Source: Saccharibacillus sp. CPCC 101409 (GTDB taxonomy: Bacteria > Bacillota > Bacilli > Paenibacillales > Paenibacillaceae). From it: a stretch of 64,000 nt of DNA. Of the stretch, positions 54,162 through 63,699 are shown one piece after another (the first letter of the stretch is position 1; every line of letters begins with the position of its first letter). The stretch lies in the NCBI RefSeq assembly GCF_030518235.1, contig NZ_JAULSA010000009.1:157950-221949 (forward strand), written 5' to 3'. Below the pieces are notes generated by a model, which made no database searches, was not told the origin of the DNA, and saw only the letters and a program-made list of their open reading frames with translations. The translations under genes were made by a program, and so were the position numbers.

Positions 54162-55025
54162 ATGGAAGAAGCTTTTGCGGGGATGTCGCTGGGCGACTTT
54201 TTGCGATCGCGCCGCGAGCGTCTGACCCCGGAAGAAGTCGGGCTGGTGTCTTACGGGCGCCGCCGGACTCCCGGACTGCGAAGAGAAGAAGTGGCGCAGC
54301 TTGCTTATATCGGGACGTCCTGGTATACCTCTTTGGAGCAGGGGAGAAACGTCAATCCTTCCGAAGAAGTATTGAATCATATCGCCGAAGCGCTGCGGTT
54401 GAACGAAGGCGAGCGCCGTCATCTGCATCTGCTGGCCAGAGCCGGGGAACCGGAGCGGACGCGGGCGGAAGACCGGCGGGTCGATGCGGGGCTTGAGCGG
54501 ATGATCCAGGCGTTCGATCCCAACCCGGCTTTCGTGCTCGGAAGATGCTGGGACCTGCTGATCTGGAACCGGGCCGCCGAGATCCTGTTCCGGCTGCCGT
54601 CTTTTTCGGGCGCCGGGCGGCCGGATTTGAACTGGATGCGAATGTTCTTGTCGGACTGGAACCCGAGGTTGAGGTCGGACGATTGGGAAGACCGGGTCGG
54701 CGATATGATTGCGCGTTTTCGCGCGGATTACGCCCATTTCCCGAACGATCCGGGTTTCGAAAATCTGATCGATGAATTTATGCGCAGCAGCCCGGCGTTT
54801 CGCGAGAAATGGCCGCTGCACGACGTGCAGTCCGCCACCGATCATCTGAAGCGGGGATTCGATCCTTTGCTCGGTGAGATGGAGTTCGAGCATATGACCC
54901 TGCGGCTGCCGACCCATCCGGACCTGAAGATCATGACGTATATGGCTTCCCCGGCCACGGCCGGCCGCCTGCGGGAGCTGGTCGACGTCGGGCTCGGCCG
55001 GCAGTCCGAATCGCAGCGCGTTTAA
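54162..55025 (+). CDS. XRE-family regulator with MmyB-like ligand domain
   Basis: 287 residues. Helix-turn-helix at about 10-75 (L-G-D-F-L-R-S-R-R-E-R-L, R-T-P-G-L-R-R-E-E-V-A-Q-L-A, T-S-W-Y-T-S-L-E-Q-G-R), then the MmyB ligand-binding domain (about 105-280; P-A-F-V-L-G-R-x-W-D-L-L-I-W-N-R-A-A). In actinobacteria such MmyB proteins sense small hydrophobic ligands and regulate adjacent short-chain dehydrogenases. AGAAGGAGGAAG precedes ATG 54162. TATAAT at 54078-54083 may be its -10. A terminator follows. Confidence 0.88.
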   Translation: MEEAFAGMSLGDFLRSRRERLTPEEVGLVSYGRRRTPGLRREEVAQLAYIGTSWYTSLEQGRNVNPSEEVLNHIAEALRLNEGERRHLHLLARAGEPERTRAEDRRVDAGLERMIQAFDPNPAFVLGRCWDLLIWNRAAEILFRLPSFSGAGRPDLNWMRMFLSDWNPRLRSDDWEDRVGDMIARFRADYAHFPNDPGFENLIDEFMRSSPAFREKWPLHDVQSATDHLKRGFDPLLGEMEFEHMTLRLPTHPDLKIMTYMASPATAGRLRELVDVGLGRQSESQRV

Positions 55026-55033
55026 CCGAATAT

Positions 55034-55067
55034 GCGGCCCCCGCGGAATCCGCCGCGGGGGCCGTTT
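55034..55067 (+). terminator. Intrinsic terminator
   Basis: GCGGCCCCCGCGG pairs with CCGCGGGGGCCG around a short loop, followed by TTTT. Confidence 0.8.
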
Positions 55068-55197
55068 TATGGACAGAGAACGCCCAAAACCAAAAAAACT
55101 CCAGAAAAACCTAAGGATTATTAAGGTTTGCCCGATCCCGGCTGCGGTACATTAGGGTCAGCACAGAAGCCACTCGATACAGAAAGAGGGTTGATCC

Positions 55198-56148
55198 ATG
55201 ACGACTCCCGCAGCCGAAACAAAGCGCATATCGAAGGCCAAACCGGTTTTTTATCAGAGCAAAAGGTTTCGGCAGAACATTCCGCTGTTTATCATGCTCG
55301 TTCCGGGGATCTTGTATTATCTGGTCTTCCGGTATCTTCCCATGGGCGGTCTTGTGATCGCTTTCAAAGACTACAATTTCCACGACGGTATCCTCGGCAG
55401 CGCCTGGGCGGGAATGAAGTATTTCCAGATCCTGTTCCAGTCCGACGTCACGCTGCAAATCATCTGGAACACGCTCAAACTGAGTTTGCTGAATCTGCTG
55501 TTCGGTTTTCCGGCGCCGATCGTTATCGCGATCGCGCTCAACGAGATCCGCCGCAACTGGCTCAAACGCTGGATTCAAACGATCATTTACCTGCCGCACT
55601 TTCTGTCCTGGGTCATTATCGCGGGGCTGATGCTGACGCTGTTCTCGATCGACGGCGGCACCTTCAACAAGCTGTTCGAGCAGTGGGGCCTGGAGCCGTT
55701 TCCGTTTCTGTATCGTCCCGATTCCTGGATTGCCATCTTTATCGGATCGGGCATGTGGAAAGAAATGGGCTTCGGCGCGATCATCTATCTGGCCGCCCTG
55801 TCGGCGATCGATCCCAGCCTGTACGAATCGGCGGGTCTCGACGGCGCGGGCAAGCTGAGACGCATCTGGCATATCACGCTGCCGGGTCTTCGCACCACCA
55901 TTATCCTGCTGCTGATCCTGGGCGTGGGGCGGCTGATGGAAGTCGGCTTCGACCAGGTGTACAACCTCCAGAATCCGACGGTGATGGAGACGGCGGAAGT
56001 CATCAGCACCTACGTATACAAAGTCGGCCTGCAGCAGGCGCAGTTCAGTCTGAGCACCGCGATGGGATTGTTCGAATCCGTCGTCGGCCTCATCCTGGTG
56101 CTGACCGCCAACGCGCTGGCGCGCAAATTCGACCAGGGATTGTTCTAA
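55198..56148 (+). CDS. Sugar ABC transporter permease, LplB type (second system)
   Basis: 316 residues with six membrane segments and an N-terminal cytoplasmic tail. It begins the family core with L-F-I-M-L-V-P-G-I-L-Y-Y-L-V-F-R-Y-L-P-M-G-G; the EAA loop reads Y-E-S-A-G-L-D-G-A-G near 200-210. First gene of an operon with a second permease, a binding protein and a YesM/YesN pair. AAAGAGGG lies upstream of ATG 55198. It is a paralogue of the permease at 563 but clearly diverged, so the two systems probably take different oligosaccharides. Confidence 0.9.
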   Translation: MTTPAAETKRISKAKPVFYQSKRFRQNIPLFIMLVPGILYYLVFRYLPMGGLVIAFKDYNFHDGILGSAWAGMKYFQILFQSDVTLQIIWNTLKLSLLNLLFGFPAPIVIAIALNEIRRNWLKRWIQTIIYLPHFLSWVIIAGLMLTLFSIDGGTFNKLFEQWGLEPFPFLYRPDSWIAIFIGSGMWKEMGFGAIIYLAALSAIDPSLYESAGLDGAGKLRRIWHITLPGLRTTIILLLILGVGRLMEVGFDQVYNLQNPTVMETAEVISTYVYKVGLQQAQFSLSTAMGLFESVVGLILVLTANALARKFDQGLF

Positions 56149-56161
56149 GGAGGGAATCGGT

Positions 56162-57034
56162 TTGAGCGAGTCGAGAGGAGAAAAAGCTTTTTCGGTCTTT
56201 GTGCACGTCGTGCTGATTGCGATCGCGCTGACCTGCATCCTGCCTTTCCTGCATCTGATCGCCCTGTCGTTTAGCGCGGGGCACGCGGTCGACCTGGGGC
56301 AGGTATTCTTCTGGCCGGTGGGCCTGGACTTCACGGCGTACGAGTACTTTTTCCAGAACACGCCGGCCTGGCGCGCTTTCGGCAACAGCGTGACGATTAC
56401 GCTGGTCGGAACGGCGCTCAGCATGCTGACGACTATCTTGACAGCGTATCCATTATCGCGGCGTTACCTGTATGCGCGCAGACCGATCACGACGGCCGCC
56501 TTGTTCACGATGCTGTTCAGCGGGGGCATGATTCCCACGTATCTGGTCATGAGCAATCTGCATCTGACGAATACGTACTGGGCGCTGTGGTTCAGCGGAC
56601 TGGTCAGTACCTACAACATGCTAATTATGAAAAGTTACTTCGAGAATATCCCCGGCGAAGTGACGGAATCCGCGCAGATCGACGGGTGCGGCGAAATGCA
56701 GCTGCTGGCCCGGATCGTCCTGCCGCTGTCGCTGCCGATGCTGGCGACGCTGACGCTTTTTTACGGAGTCGGCTACTGGAATATGTTTATGAACGTGATT
56801 ATTTACATCAACCGCACGGAGCTTCAGAACCTGACGGTCGTCGTGCAGAGCATGCTCCAGATCCAGAGTATGGACAATATGATGGCGATGGACGTAATGC
56901 AGCAGCAGGAACTGGTCACGGAAAAGATGAAAGCGGTCGGCGTCATGGTCATGGTGGTGCCGATGCTCGCGGTATACCCGTTTCTGCAAAAATACTTCGT
57001 CAAAGGCATTATGCTCGGTTCGATCAAAGGGTAG
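56162..57034 (+). CDS. Sugar ABC transporter permease, YtcP type (second system)
   Basis: 290 residues, six membrane segments, EAA loop T-E-S-A-Q-I-D-G-C-G near 175-185 and the typical end K-Y-F-V-K-G-I-M-L-G-S-I-K-G. TTG 56162 is supported by AAGGAGGG seven bases upstream. It starts 13 bases after the first permease stop, so the two are translationally close, and it is followed by the binding protein 61 bases later. Confidence 0.9.
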   Translation: MSESRGEKAFSVFVHVVLIAIALTCILPFLHLIALSFSAGHAVDLGQVFFWPVGLDFTAYEYFFQNTPAWRAFGNSVTITLVGTALSMLTTILTAYPLSRRYLYARRPITTAALFTMLFSGGMIPTYLVMSNLHLTNTYWALWFSGLVSTYNMLIMKSYFENIPGEVTESAQIDGCGEMQLLARIVLPLSLPMLATLTLFYGVGYWNMFMNVIIYINRTELQNLTVVVQSMLQIQSMDNMMAMDVMQQQELVTEKMKAVGVMVMVVPMLAVYPFLQKYFVKGIMLGSIKG

Positions 57035-57095
57035 CGGGCATCCCGGAAAGCGGCAGTACATCTATCTATCATAGATTGCGAGAGGAGCTTCAAGC

Positions 57096-58730
57096 ATGGG
57101 CACAAAATTACGGGATACAAACAAAAGGGTCTGGTCGTCCGTTGTGCTGGTCACGGTGCTGACGACGGGGGTCGCCGGCTGCACGCAGCCCAAAGACGAA
57201 GAGCAAAGCGGAGACAAAGCCGTCGTAACCGTCTCGAACTACGATCGGGGCAATATTCCGGCGGCGGAAGGAACCGTGGAAGAAAACCGCTGGACCAAGT
57301 GGATCAACGAAAATTCGCCGGTCGCAGCCAAGTTCGTGCCGGTGCTGCGGGCGGAAGCGGTGCAGAAGCTGAACGTCATGTTCGCTTCGGGCAGCGCGCC
57401 GGATATCGTCAACGATTACGACACCGGCTTCCGGGATTCCCTTTACCAGCAGAAGCAGCTGCTCCCGCTGGACGACTATTTGCAGTATGCGCCGGAGTAC
57501 GAGAAACTGCTGGAAGAGTATCCGCAGCTGCGCCAGGTGGGCACCAAATCCGACGGCAAGCTGTACGAGATCGGCAAGATCAACGAACCCCATCTGCAAA
57601 GCGTCATGATGATCCGTACCGACTGGCTGAAAAAGCTGAATCTGGAAGTGCCGAGAACGACCGAAGAATTCCATAACGTGCTCAAAGCGTTCGTCGAACA
57701 GGACCCGGACGGCAACGGCAAAAAAGACACCTACGGCGCCAATATCAGCTATACGTCGGGCGGCATGATCGACTCCATGTTCGGCGCGGGCGGCTGGGCG
57801 ATCGAAGGCGACAAGATCGTCCGCAGCTGGGACAATACGCTGGAATCGCTGCGCTTCAAGAAAATGATGTTCGACGAAGGACTGATCGACAAAGACTATC
57901 TGGCGGACAAGAACGGCTCTAAAGCCAAACAGGATTACCTGAACGGCAAAGTGGGCGTGTATCTGGAGCCGGCGATCAACACCTGGTTCGAAACCACGGT
58001 CACCAATCTCAAAACAATTCGCAAAGTCGTGCCGGAAGCCGAGATCGAGCCGATGATGCAGCCGGAATCGCCTTTGGGACAGTTTACCCACCACGTGACG
58101 AACCCGATCCAGATGACGACCGTCATCAATGCGGCGGCCAAGAATCCGCAGGCGGCGATGGAATATATCAACTTTATTCTCCAGCCGGATACGGCGCTCA
58201 CCCTGATGAAAGGAACCGAAGGCGAGCACTGGAAAAAGCGGGAAGACGGCACGATCGAAGTGATCGACCTCGACAAGAACATGAAAGAAGTCGATTGGGC
58301 CAAAGACTACGAAATGGTGTACTCGCTGCCGCAAAATGAAAACCTGACTTCCGTCTCGGCGTTCGACGTCAATATTCCGGAGCAGAAAGCCGGCCTGGAA
58401 ATGATGCAGAAAGCCGACCAATTCCTGCTCGATTACCCGGACGCCAAATATCCGGGCTTGACGCACTACGAGCATATGCCGGTGCTGCCGAGCGACCTGG
58501 CGGTCATCAACACCAACGTCAGCAAAGAAACGAGCGATATCCTGGTCAAAGGCATTATCCGCGGCGCCGACTATACGCCGGAGCAGGCGATCGCCGACGC
58601 CAAAGCCGCCTGGGACAAAGGCGGCGGCAAGCAGATCGAAGAGTATATGAACACCTGGTACCAGGAAAACAAAGACACGGCTTTCCTGGGCGACGACGTA
58701 CTGGAAACGGTTCGCTCCCAGCTCAAGTAA
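57096..58730 (+). CDS. Sugar-binding lipoprotein (second system)
   Basis: 544 residues. Signal peptide with lipobox V-A-G-C (Cys near 29), then a family 1 solute-binding fold of the long LplA type with a calcium-loop-like D-P-D-G-N-G-K-K-D near 208-216. The EF-hand-like loop and length match receptors for plant or host oligosaccharides such as rhamnogalacturonan fragments, though the ligand cannot be deduced. GAGAGGAG precedes ATG 57096. Its neighbours make the transport channel and the sensor kinase. Confidence 0.9.
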   Translation: MGTKLRDTNKRVWSSVVLVTVLTTGVAGCTQPKDEEQSGDKAVVTVSNYDRGNIPAAEGTVEENRWTKWINENSPVAAKFVPVLRAEAVQKLNVMFASGSAPDIVNDYDTGFRDSLYQQKQLLPLDDYLQYAPEYEKLLEEYPQLRQVGTKSDGKLYEIGKINEPHLQSVMMIRTDWLKKLNLEVPRTTEEFHNVLKAFVEQDPDGNGKKDTYGANISYTSGGMIDSMFGAGGWAIEGDKIVRSWDNTLESLRFKKMMFDEGLIDKDYLADKNGSKAKQDYLNGKVGVYLEPAINTWFETTVTNLKTIRKVVPEAEIEPMMQPESPLGQFTHHVTNPIQMTTVINAAAKNPQAAMEYINFILQPDTALTLMKGTEGEHWKKREDGTIEVIDLDKNMKEVDWAKDYEMVYSLPQNENLTSVSAFDVNIPEQKAGLEMMQKADQFLLDYPDAKYPGLTHYEHMPVLPSDLAVINTNVSKETSDILVKGIIRGADYTPEQAIADAKAAWDKGGGKQIEEYMNTWYQENKDTAFLGDDVLETVRSQLK

Positions 58731-58869
58731 AAGCCCGGAGAGACCGGAAGCGCAAAATCAATCCTCGACTTGGTCCGGCGCAAGCCGGGCCAGGTTTGTT
58801 TTGAAATTGCGGGGAAAAGGAATACAATCGTAAGGGATGATACCGATTACATGACGGGGAGGGAGCCGA

Positions 58870-60684
58870 TTGAATACTGCAAGCTGGCCCGGCAGAATCG
58901 TCGCAACAATCAAAGGCAGCTTCAAGTTCAAACTGATTATCCTGCTCTCCTGCATGGTCACGCTGGCATTCGCGCTGGCGGGATGGCTGGTTTATCGCCT
59001 GAACGTGCAGCTGATGGAAGACGAGATCAGCAAACAGTTCTCGATTGCCAACGAGCAGGCGCTGGCGCGGCTGGAGCTGACTTTTCAGGAGGTCAATCGC
59101 GTTTCCCAATCCATTATTCTGAATCCTTCGATCGAGCTGTTCGTCCGGGAAAGCCTCGATCCCGCCGGGAATCTGTATACGCAGTTCAAGAACCGCAAAT
59201 ACGTCGAAGAACAGCTGACCACGCTCCAGGTGGACGCGCCGTCGATCCGTTCCGTGTTTCTGTTCGACGAGAACGGCGATCTGGCGATATCTTCCACCAG
59301 CGGAGCGTCGGGCGAACCCGGACCGGAAGATCTTGATGCGATCATGGCGAAGCTGGAGCCGTACCGGGGCAACCTGGTCTGGGGCCGGGCCACGCTGCCC
59401 AGCGCGATCGACCCGGACGGACGCCGCACGGTGCTGATCGCGGCCCGGCGTATGCTAAGCGACAAGCTGATTCCGTACGGAACGATGGTCGTCGTGATGG
59501 AAGAAAGCCTGGTATCGCGCGTGCTGCGCGACCTGACGGCGAACGGCAACGGCAAAGTGCTGCTGCTGGAGCCGATGGGCGGGATGCTCTACTCCAACAC
59601 GAGCCGCGAAGAGCGGGAGCCGCTTATGCGGATAATCGAAGCGGGCGATCCGCAGTATGCGCGGCTGAACGGCATCACGTATTTGTTTGTCCGCCACCGC
59701 CTGGAACCCGCCGGGTTCACGCTGTACGGCGGCGTTTCCCTGCAGGAGATCCAGCGCAAGAACAAAGACATTATCCATATCTTTGTGTTTGCCGGGATCG
59801 GCGTCGTGCTGCTGAGCGCGCTGCTGATTACGATCTCTTCGCGCACGCTGCTGGCTCCGCTGGGCAGCCTGATGCTCGGCCTGCGCAGACTGCGGGCCGG
59901 CGATTTCTCGGCGCGAATCCGGGTCCGCTCCGGCGACGAGCTCGGGTATATCGGCGAAAGCTTCAACGATATGGCCGAGCAGGTCGGCACGCTGATCGAC
60001 AAAGTGTATCTGGCCCAGATCAGCCAGCGCGAATCCGAGCTCAAAGCGATCCAGGCGCAGCTCAATCCGCATTATTTGCATAATCTGTTCAATGAATTGT
60101 ACTGGAAATTGTACGGCGAAGACCAGACGGAATCCGCGCTGCTGATTAATGCCATTTCCGAGATGCTCAAGTATTCGCTTCAATCCGTCCAGACCGATAC
60201 GACGCTGGGCGAAGAACTTCAGCAGGTGCGCAATTATATCAAGATTCAAACCGAGCTGTTTACGGGCGAAGTCGAAACGATCATTCAGGCGGAAGAATCG
60301 CTGCTCGAACTGCGCATGATGCGGTGCCTGCTGCTGCCGGTGGTGGAGAATGTGTTTGTGCACGCTTTTCGCGATATGGAAGAAGACCGGGTGCTGCGCA
60401 TCAAAGCGGCTTTATCCGAAACGGCGCTGCATATCGAAGTGGCCGACAACGGATGCGGGATGGACGAGCAAGCTTTGAAGACGCTTACGAACGACGGGGA
60501 CGCGCGCCCCAGGAACGGCCAGACGGGAATCGGGTTCAAAAGTGTGCTGCGGCGCATCGAGCTGGTCTACGGCGCTTCTTACGGCGTGGATATTGCCAGC
60601 GCCGAAGGCAAAGGAACGACCGTGCATATGCGTCTTCCACTCAAAACGATCCCGCAGTACAGCCTGGAGGAGGAAACCGGATGA
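58870..60684 (+). CDS. YesM-type sensor histidine kinase
   Basis: 604 residues. Two membrane segments (about 20-42 and 297-318) flank a large Cache-like external sensor. HAMP follows, then a HisKA_7TM-independent 5TM-free 'His_kinase' domain with phosphoacceptor His near 401 in L-N-P-H-Y-L-H-N (usual form Q-I-N-P-H-F-L-Y-N) and an HATPase domain with N-x-F-V-H-A-F and D-N-G-C-G-M. TTG 58870 has GGGGAGGG seven bases upstream. It couples to the AraC-type regulator with which its stop overlaps, and probably senses the sugar handled by the adjacent transporter. Confidence 0.88.
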   Translation: MNTASWPGRIVATIKGSFKFKLIILLSCMVTLAFALAGWLVYRLNVQLMEDEISKQFSIANEQALARLELTFQEVNRVSQSIILNPSIELFVRESLDPAGNLYTQFKNRKYVEEQLTTLQVDAPSIRSVFLFDENGDLAISSTSGASGEPGPEDLDAIMAKLEPYRGNLVWGRATLPSAIDPDGRRTVLIAARRMLSDKLIPYGTMVVVMEESLVSRVLRDLTANGNGKVLLLEPMGGMLYSNTSREEREPLMRIIEAGDPQYARLNGITYLFVRHRLEPAGFTLYGGVSLQEIQRKNKDIIHIFVFAGIGVVLLSALLITISSRTLLAPLGSLMLGLRRLRAGDFSARIRVRSGDELGYIGESFNDMAEQVGTLIDKVYLAQISQRESELKAIQAQLNPHYLHNLFNELYWKLYGEDQTESALLINAISEMLKYSLQSVQTDTTLGEELQQVRNYIKIQTELFTGEVETIIQAEESLLELRMMRCLLLPVVENVFVHAFRDMEEDRVLRIKAALSETALHIEVADNGCGMDEQALKTLTNDGDARPRNGQTGIGFKSVLRRIELVYGASYGVDIASAEGKGTTVHMRLPLKTIPQYSLEEETG

Positions 60685-62234
60685 AGGGCAAGCTGTTTAT
60701 CGCCGAAGACCAGCCGAACTTTCGCAGAGGTCTGATCAAGCTGGCCGGCAAACGCTCCGCCGAATGGGAGCTAGCCGGCGAAGCGTCCAACGGCCGCGAC
60801 GCGCTCTCCGCGATGGAACGCTGCGTGCCGGATCTGCTGCTGACCGATATCCGCATGCCGCATATGGACGGGCTGGAGCTGGCAGGAGAGATCCGCAGCC
60901 GCGGCTGGGACACCAGGATCGTGATGATTACCGGCTTCAAAGACTTCGCTTACGCCCAGTCCGCGCTCAAATTCGGCGTGATGGACTTCCTCACCAAGCC
61001 GTGCGTGGAAAGCGATATCCTGGACGTGCTCGACCGGACGTACGTCCGGCTGATCGAAGAAAATCGTTCCCACCGACTGCTCGAAGACTGGAAACGCCAG
61101 CACGAAGACAGCCAGCTTCGCTCGGCGCTGATGGGCATGCCGTGCAGCGAAGAAGAAGTGGAATCCCTGCTCGGCCAAATGCCGGGCGGCGAGCTGTACT
61201 TCCTCGATATCGCCGCGTACCTGTCGCCGGAGAAGCAGTATACCGCCCAGGATATTCCGCTGCTGCAGTTTGCGGTGGGGAATATCGTCAAAGAGTATTT
61301 ACATAAATGGTACGGCGGAGGCTTCCGGCTGTTCCCGCTGAGTTCGTCCGAATGGGCGCTGCTGACCGATCGCGGCGGCGTCGAAGCCGACCGGCCGTCC
61401 GATTGGCTCCAGTCGCTGTCGGATGCGGTTTACCATTATCTGAAATTGGATCTGTCCTGCCGCAAGCAGGGGCTGTGCCGCACCGCGGCGGAGCTGCGCC
61501 AGGCGTACACGCGTTATCGCGGCGGATCGGAGCGGGAAACGTCGTCCGAACGCAAAGCCGTCAACGAAGCGCTGATCAACCAGAAAGCGCTGTATGAAAA
61601 AGAAAAAGAAATCGTGTCCTGGCTCATGTCGGGCGAAAGCGGACGGCTGAGCAAAGAACTGCTGGAGCGGGCCGGCCGGATCGGCGATCTGCCTCCCCAG
61701 GGCGCGCGAATCGAAGCGCTGCTGCTGGCCGCCGCTCTGCTCCGGCTGGTCCAGGTCCAATTTGCCGAGTGGCCGATGGCTTCGCGCACCATAGACTGGG
61801 GCTCTGTGTACAAATGCGAAACCCCCGAAGAAATCGCCGCCTGGCTCCGCGTGTATATCGACGAATTCCTGCACGCCCACAACCAGTGGCTGGCCGGCAA
61901 GAACGACAACCCGATCAAGCAGGCGATCCGTTTTATCGAAGAGCACTACATGGGCGAATGCGGCCTGACCGAACTGGCTTCGCACGTCCATCTCAACCCG
62001 AGCTACTTCAGCAACCTGTTCAAAAAAGAAACCGGCGAGAGTGTCACGGGTTATATTCAGAATCTGCGCGTGCAGAAAGCGAAGCTGCTGCTCAAAAGCA
62101 CGGATATGAAGATCTTCGAGGTGTCGGAAGCGATTGGTTTTAACGATTCGAATTACTTTACGCATATTTTTAACAAGATGGAAGGCATGTCGCCGAAGGA
62201 GTATAGGAAGAGGGTGGTGGGGGCGATAAGGTAG
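60681..62234 (+). CDS. YesN-type response regulator with AraC DNA-binding domain
   Basis: 517 residues: receiver domain (1-120) with phosphoacceptor Asp56 in L-T-D-I-R-M-P and T-K-P-C, a long helical middle, and a C-terminal AraC/XylS double helix-turn-helix (about 415-510; I-K-Q-A-I-R-F-I-E-E-H-Y, L-N-P-S-Y-F-S-N-L-F-K-K-E-T-G, I-G-F-N-D-S-N-Y-F-T-H-I-F). ATG 60681 overlaps the kinase stop (ATGA). It likely activates the upstream transport operon when the sugar is present. Confidence 0.9.
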   Translation: MKGKLFIAEDQPNFRRGLIKLAGKRSAEWELAGEASNGRDALSAMERCVPDLLLTDIRMPHMDGLELAGEIRSRGWDTRIVMITGFKDFAYAQSALKFGVMDFLTKPCVESDILDVLDRTYVRLIEENRSHRLLEDWKRQHEDSQLRSALMGMPCSEEEVESLLGQMPGGELYFLDIAAYLSPEKQYTAQDIPLLQFAVGNIVKEYLHKWYGGGFRLFPLSSSEWALLTDRGGVEADRPSDWLQSLSDAVYHYLKLDLSCRKQGLCRTAAELRQAYTRYRGGSERETSSERKAVNEALINQKALYEKEKEIVSWLMSGESGRLSKELLERAGRIGDLPPQGARIEALLLAAALLRLVQVQFAEWPMASRTIDWGSVYKCETPEEIAAWLRVYIDEFLHAHNQWLAGKNDNPIKQAIRFIEEHYMGECGLTELASHVHLNPSYFSNLFKKETGESVTGYIQNLRVQKAKLLLKSTDMKIFEVSEAIGFNDSNYFTHIFNKMEGMSPKEYRKRVVGAIR

Positions 62235-62253
62235 GGGATTGGATGGGAGGGTG

Positions 62254-62293
62254 AGCATAGCCGATTCTGGGTGGAGTCGGTTGTGCTTTTTTT
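62254..62293 (+). terminator. Terminator of the second sugar operon
   Basis: AGCATAGCCGATTC pairs with GAGTCGGTTGTGCT around a six-base loop, followed by seven T residues. The base composition drops sharply after this point. Confidence 0.8.
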
Positions 62294-62321
62294 GTGCGGT
62301 TTGGGAGAGGAGATTAGAATA

Positions 62322-62390
62322 ATGCTGGAGAAAAAGAATGATTTTTACTGGAAATGGGATGTTCAAGTGAGGGAGACGGCGATATACTAG
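62322..62390 (+). CDS. Possible 22-residue leader peptide
   Basis: ATG 62322 follows GAGAGGAG (62304-62312) at about 9 bases and gives M-L-E-K-K-N-D-F-Y-W-K-W-D-V and eight more residues before TAG. Rich in aromatic and Lys residues. It may be a leader of the AT-rich island or chance. Confidence 0.25.
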   Translation: MLEKKNDFYWKWDVQVRETAIY

Positions 62391-62545
62391 GAGTTAGAAG
62401 AATTTGGGTTTTGGAGTGGGGAGAAGAAAGAGATGTGTTGGAAGGGAGTTAGGGAATATTCGGTAGAGTGAATGTGGTGCGAGGTTCGGGAATAAGTCGT
62501 TATAAGAAATTAGCGCAAACCACAAAGCTAAGGAGTGAAACAAGC

Positions 62546-62743
62546 ATGGATTTTTTATTTACAATTTTTAATCCTTCGACTACCATAGGCGCACTATTAA
62601 TTGGGATCATTTCAGGGTTAATTTCCGGTATAATATTGGGTTTCTTTTCCGGGAAGAAATATGCAGTCAATAAGTTTAGAACACAAGGGAATAATAGTCC
62701 TATCATAAATAATTCTGAAATGAAGGTGAACTCTAATGACTAA
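62546..62743 (+). CDS. Small one-TM protein of the AT-rich island
   Basis: 65 residues. Residues about 14-38 form one Ile/Gly/Leu-rich membrane helix (I-G-I-I-S-G-L-I-S-G-I-I-L-G-F-F), then a basic K-K-Y-A-V-N-K-F-R, then a polar tail with G-N-N-S-P-I-I-N-N-S-E-M. AAGGAGTG precedes ATG 62546. The last eight bases overlap the next gene in another frame (ATGACTAA), so the two are translationally coupled. Codons are AT-rich, unlike the GC-rich neighbours. No family recognised. Confidence 0.7.
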   Translation: MDFLFTIFNPSTTIGALLIGIISGLISGIILGFFSGKKYAVNKFRTQGNNSPIINNSEMKVNSND

Positions 62744-63542
62744 TAAAAATAGAACCAGTGGTGATAACAGTCCTATTTTAAACGAATGTGAAATTACAAT
62801 ATATCATCAAATTCAGTATCAATCTGTGATAGGTAGAAAAAACGAGATATATATACCCATCATGGAAGAATTGATTTCCATTGCTACCGATATTTCGAAA
62901 GGAAAATATGTAAATCATATTAGTGATGAATTTATAAACGAAGTTATTTCAAAGCAATATAAGTATAGAGTGGAAGAGGAATTGTTGAATAAATTGATGG
63001 AGATCGATGATATTATTTACAAATTTAATAAGATAGATATAAAAGATGTTTCCGGTAGAATCATCATGAGAATTTTCAATAGTGGCTTTGAAGAACTATA
63101 TGGAGAAATTATAGACGGAGAGATACCGATTTATGATGGAGAATATATTGTTGATTACGATGTAGTTTACCCTGAGGAATATGAAAATATTAAAATTATA
63201 GCCTTTGATGAAGAGTTATTAAATAAAGTTAGATATGCAGAGGGAGATTATATTGAATATGAGAATGAATATTACAGTAAGGCATTAATTACTATGTTTG
63301 AATTTGCACTTGCCGATAGAAATAAACATTATAGTCCTCAAAGAAGCCCGATAATTGAATGGAAAGGAAAACCAGAATATTTTATTGCGTCTCATTCCAA
63401 TTTTTATGAATTGTATGATAATAACACATTGATAATTGAGAAAAATGAATTGAAGAAAAGCGTAAATAATTTATGCGAAGAACTGAAAACTCTTATTGAA
63501 GAAAAGCTGAAAGAAATTTTTAATAAATATGAAAAAGAATAA
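62736..63542 (+). CDS. Hypothetical soluble partner protein of the AT-rich island
   Basis: 268 residues, no signal or membrane segment, acidic and rich in Ile, Glu, Lys, Asn and Tyr. The N-terminus (S-G-D-N-S-P-I-L-N-E-C-E-I-T-I) echoes the end of the small membrane protein (G-N-N-S-P-I-I-N-N-S-E-M-K-V). The centre is mixed alpha/beta with several D/E-Y repeats; the C-terminus is a long Lys/Glu coiled helix. No catalytic motif or known domain is evident. Base composition is about 30% GC by eye, in contrast to the window. Likely acquired by transfer with the flanking IS. Function unknown. Confidence 0.7.
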   Translation: MTNKNRTSGDNSPILNECEITIYHQIQYQSVIGRKNEIYIPIMEELISIATDISKGKYVNHISDEFINEVISKQYKYRVEEELLNKLMEIDDIIYKFNKIDIKDVSGRIIMRIFNSGFEELYGEIIDGEIPIYDGEYIVDYDVVYPEEYENIKIIAFDEELLNKVRYAEGDYIEYENEYYSKALITMFEFALADRNKHYSPQRSPIIEWKGKPEYFIASHSNFYELYDNNTLIIEKNELKKSVNNLCEELKTLIEEKLKEIFNKYEKE

Positions 63543-63699
63543 GTTAATTGATTTTAGAGAAAGCGCCAACATCTTATAAACCAGCTAATCAAAGTCAAGT
63601 TTCCAATAAAACAATCGTTGAGCTTTCCAAATAGAACATACTGAAATAAACCTACCTTAGAAAGTAGATAAAAATGGATTCCATATCCAATTTCAGGAC

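Noticed and set aside
63545..63699. A bridge-RNA or terminal repeat of the IS110 element
   Set aside because: The interval is the right place, but no inverted repeat or recognisable bridge-RNA fold could be seen by eye and the other end is outside the window.
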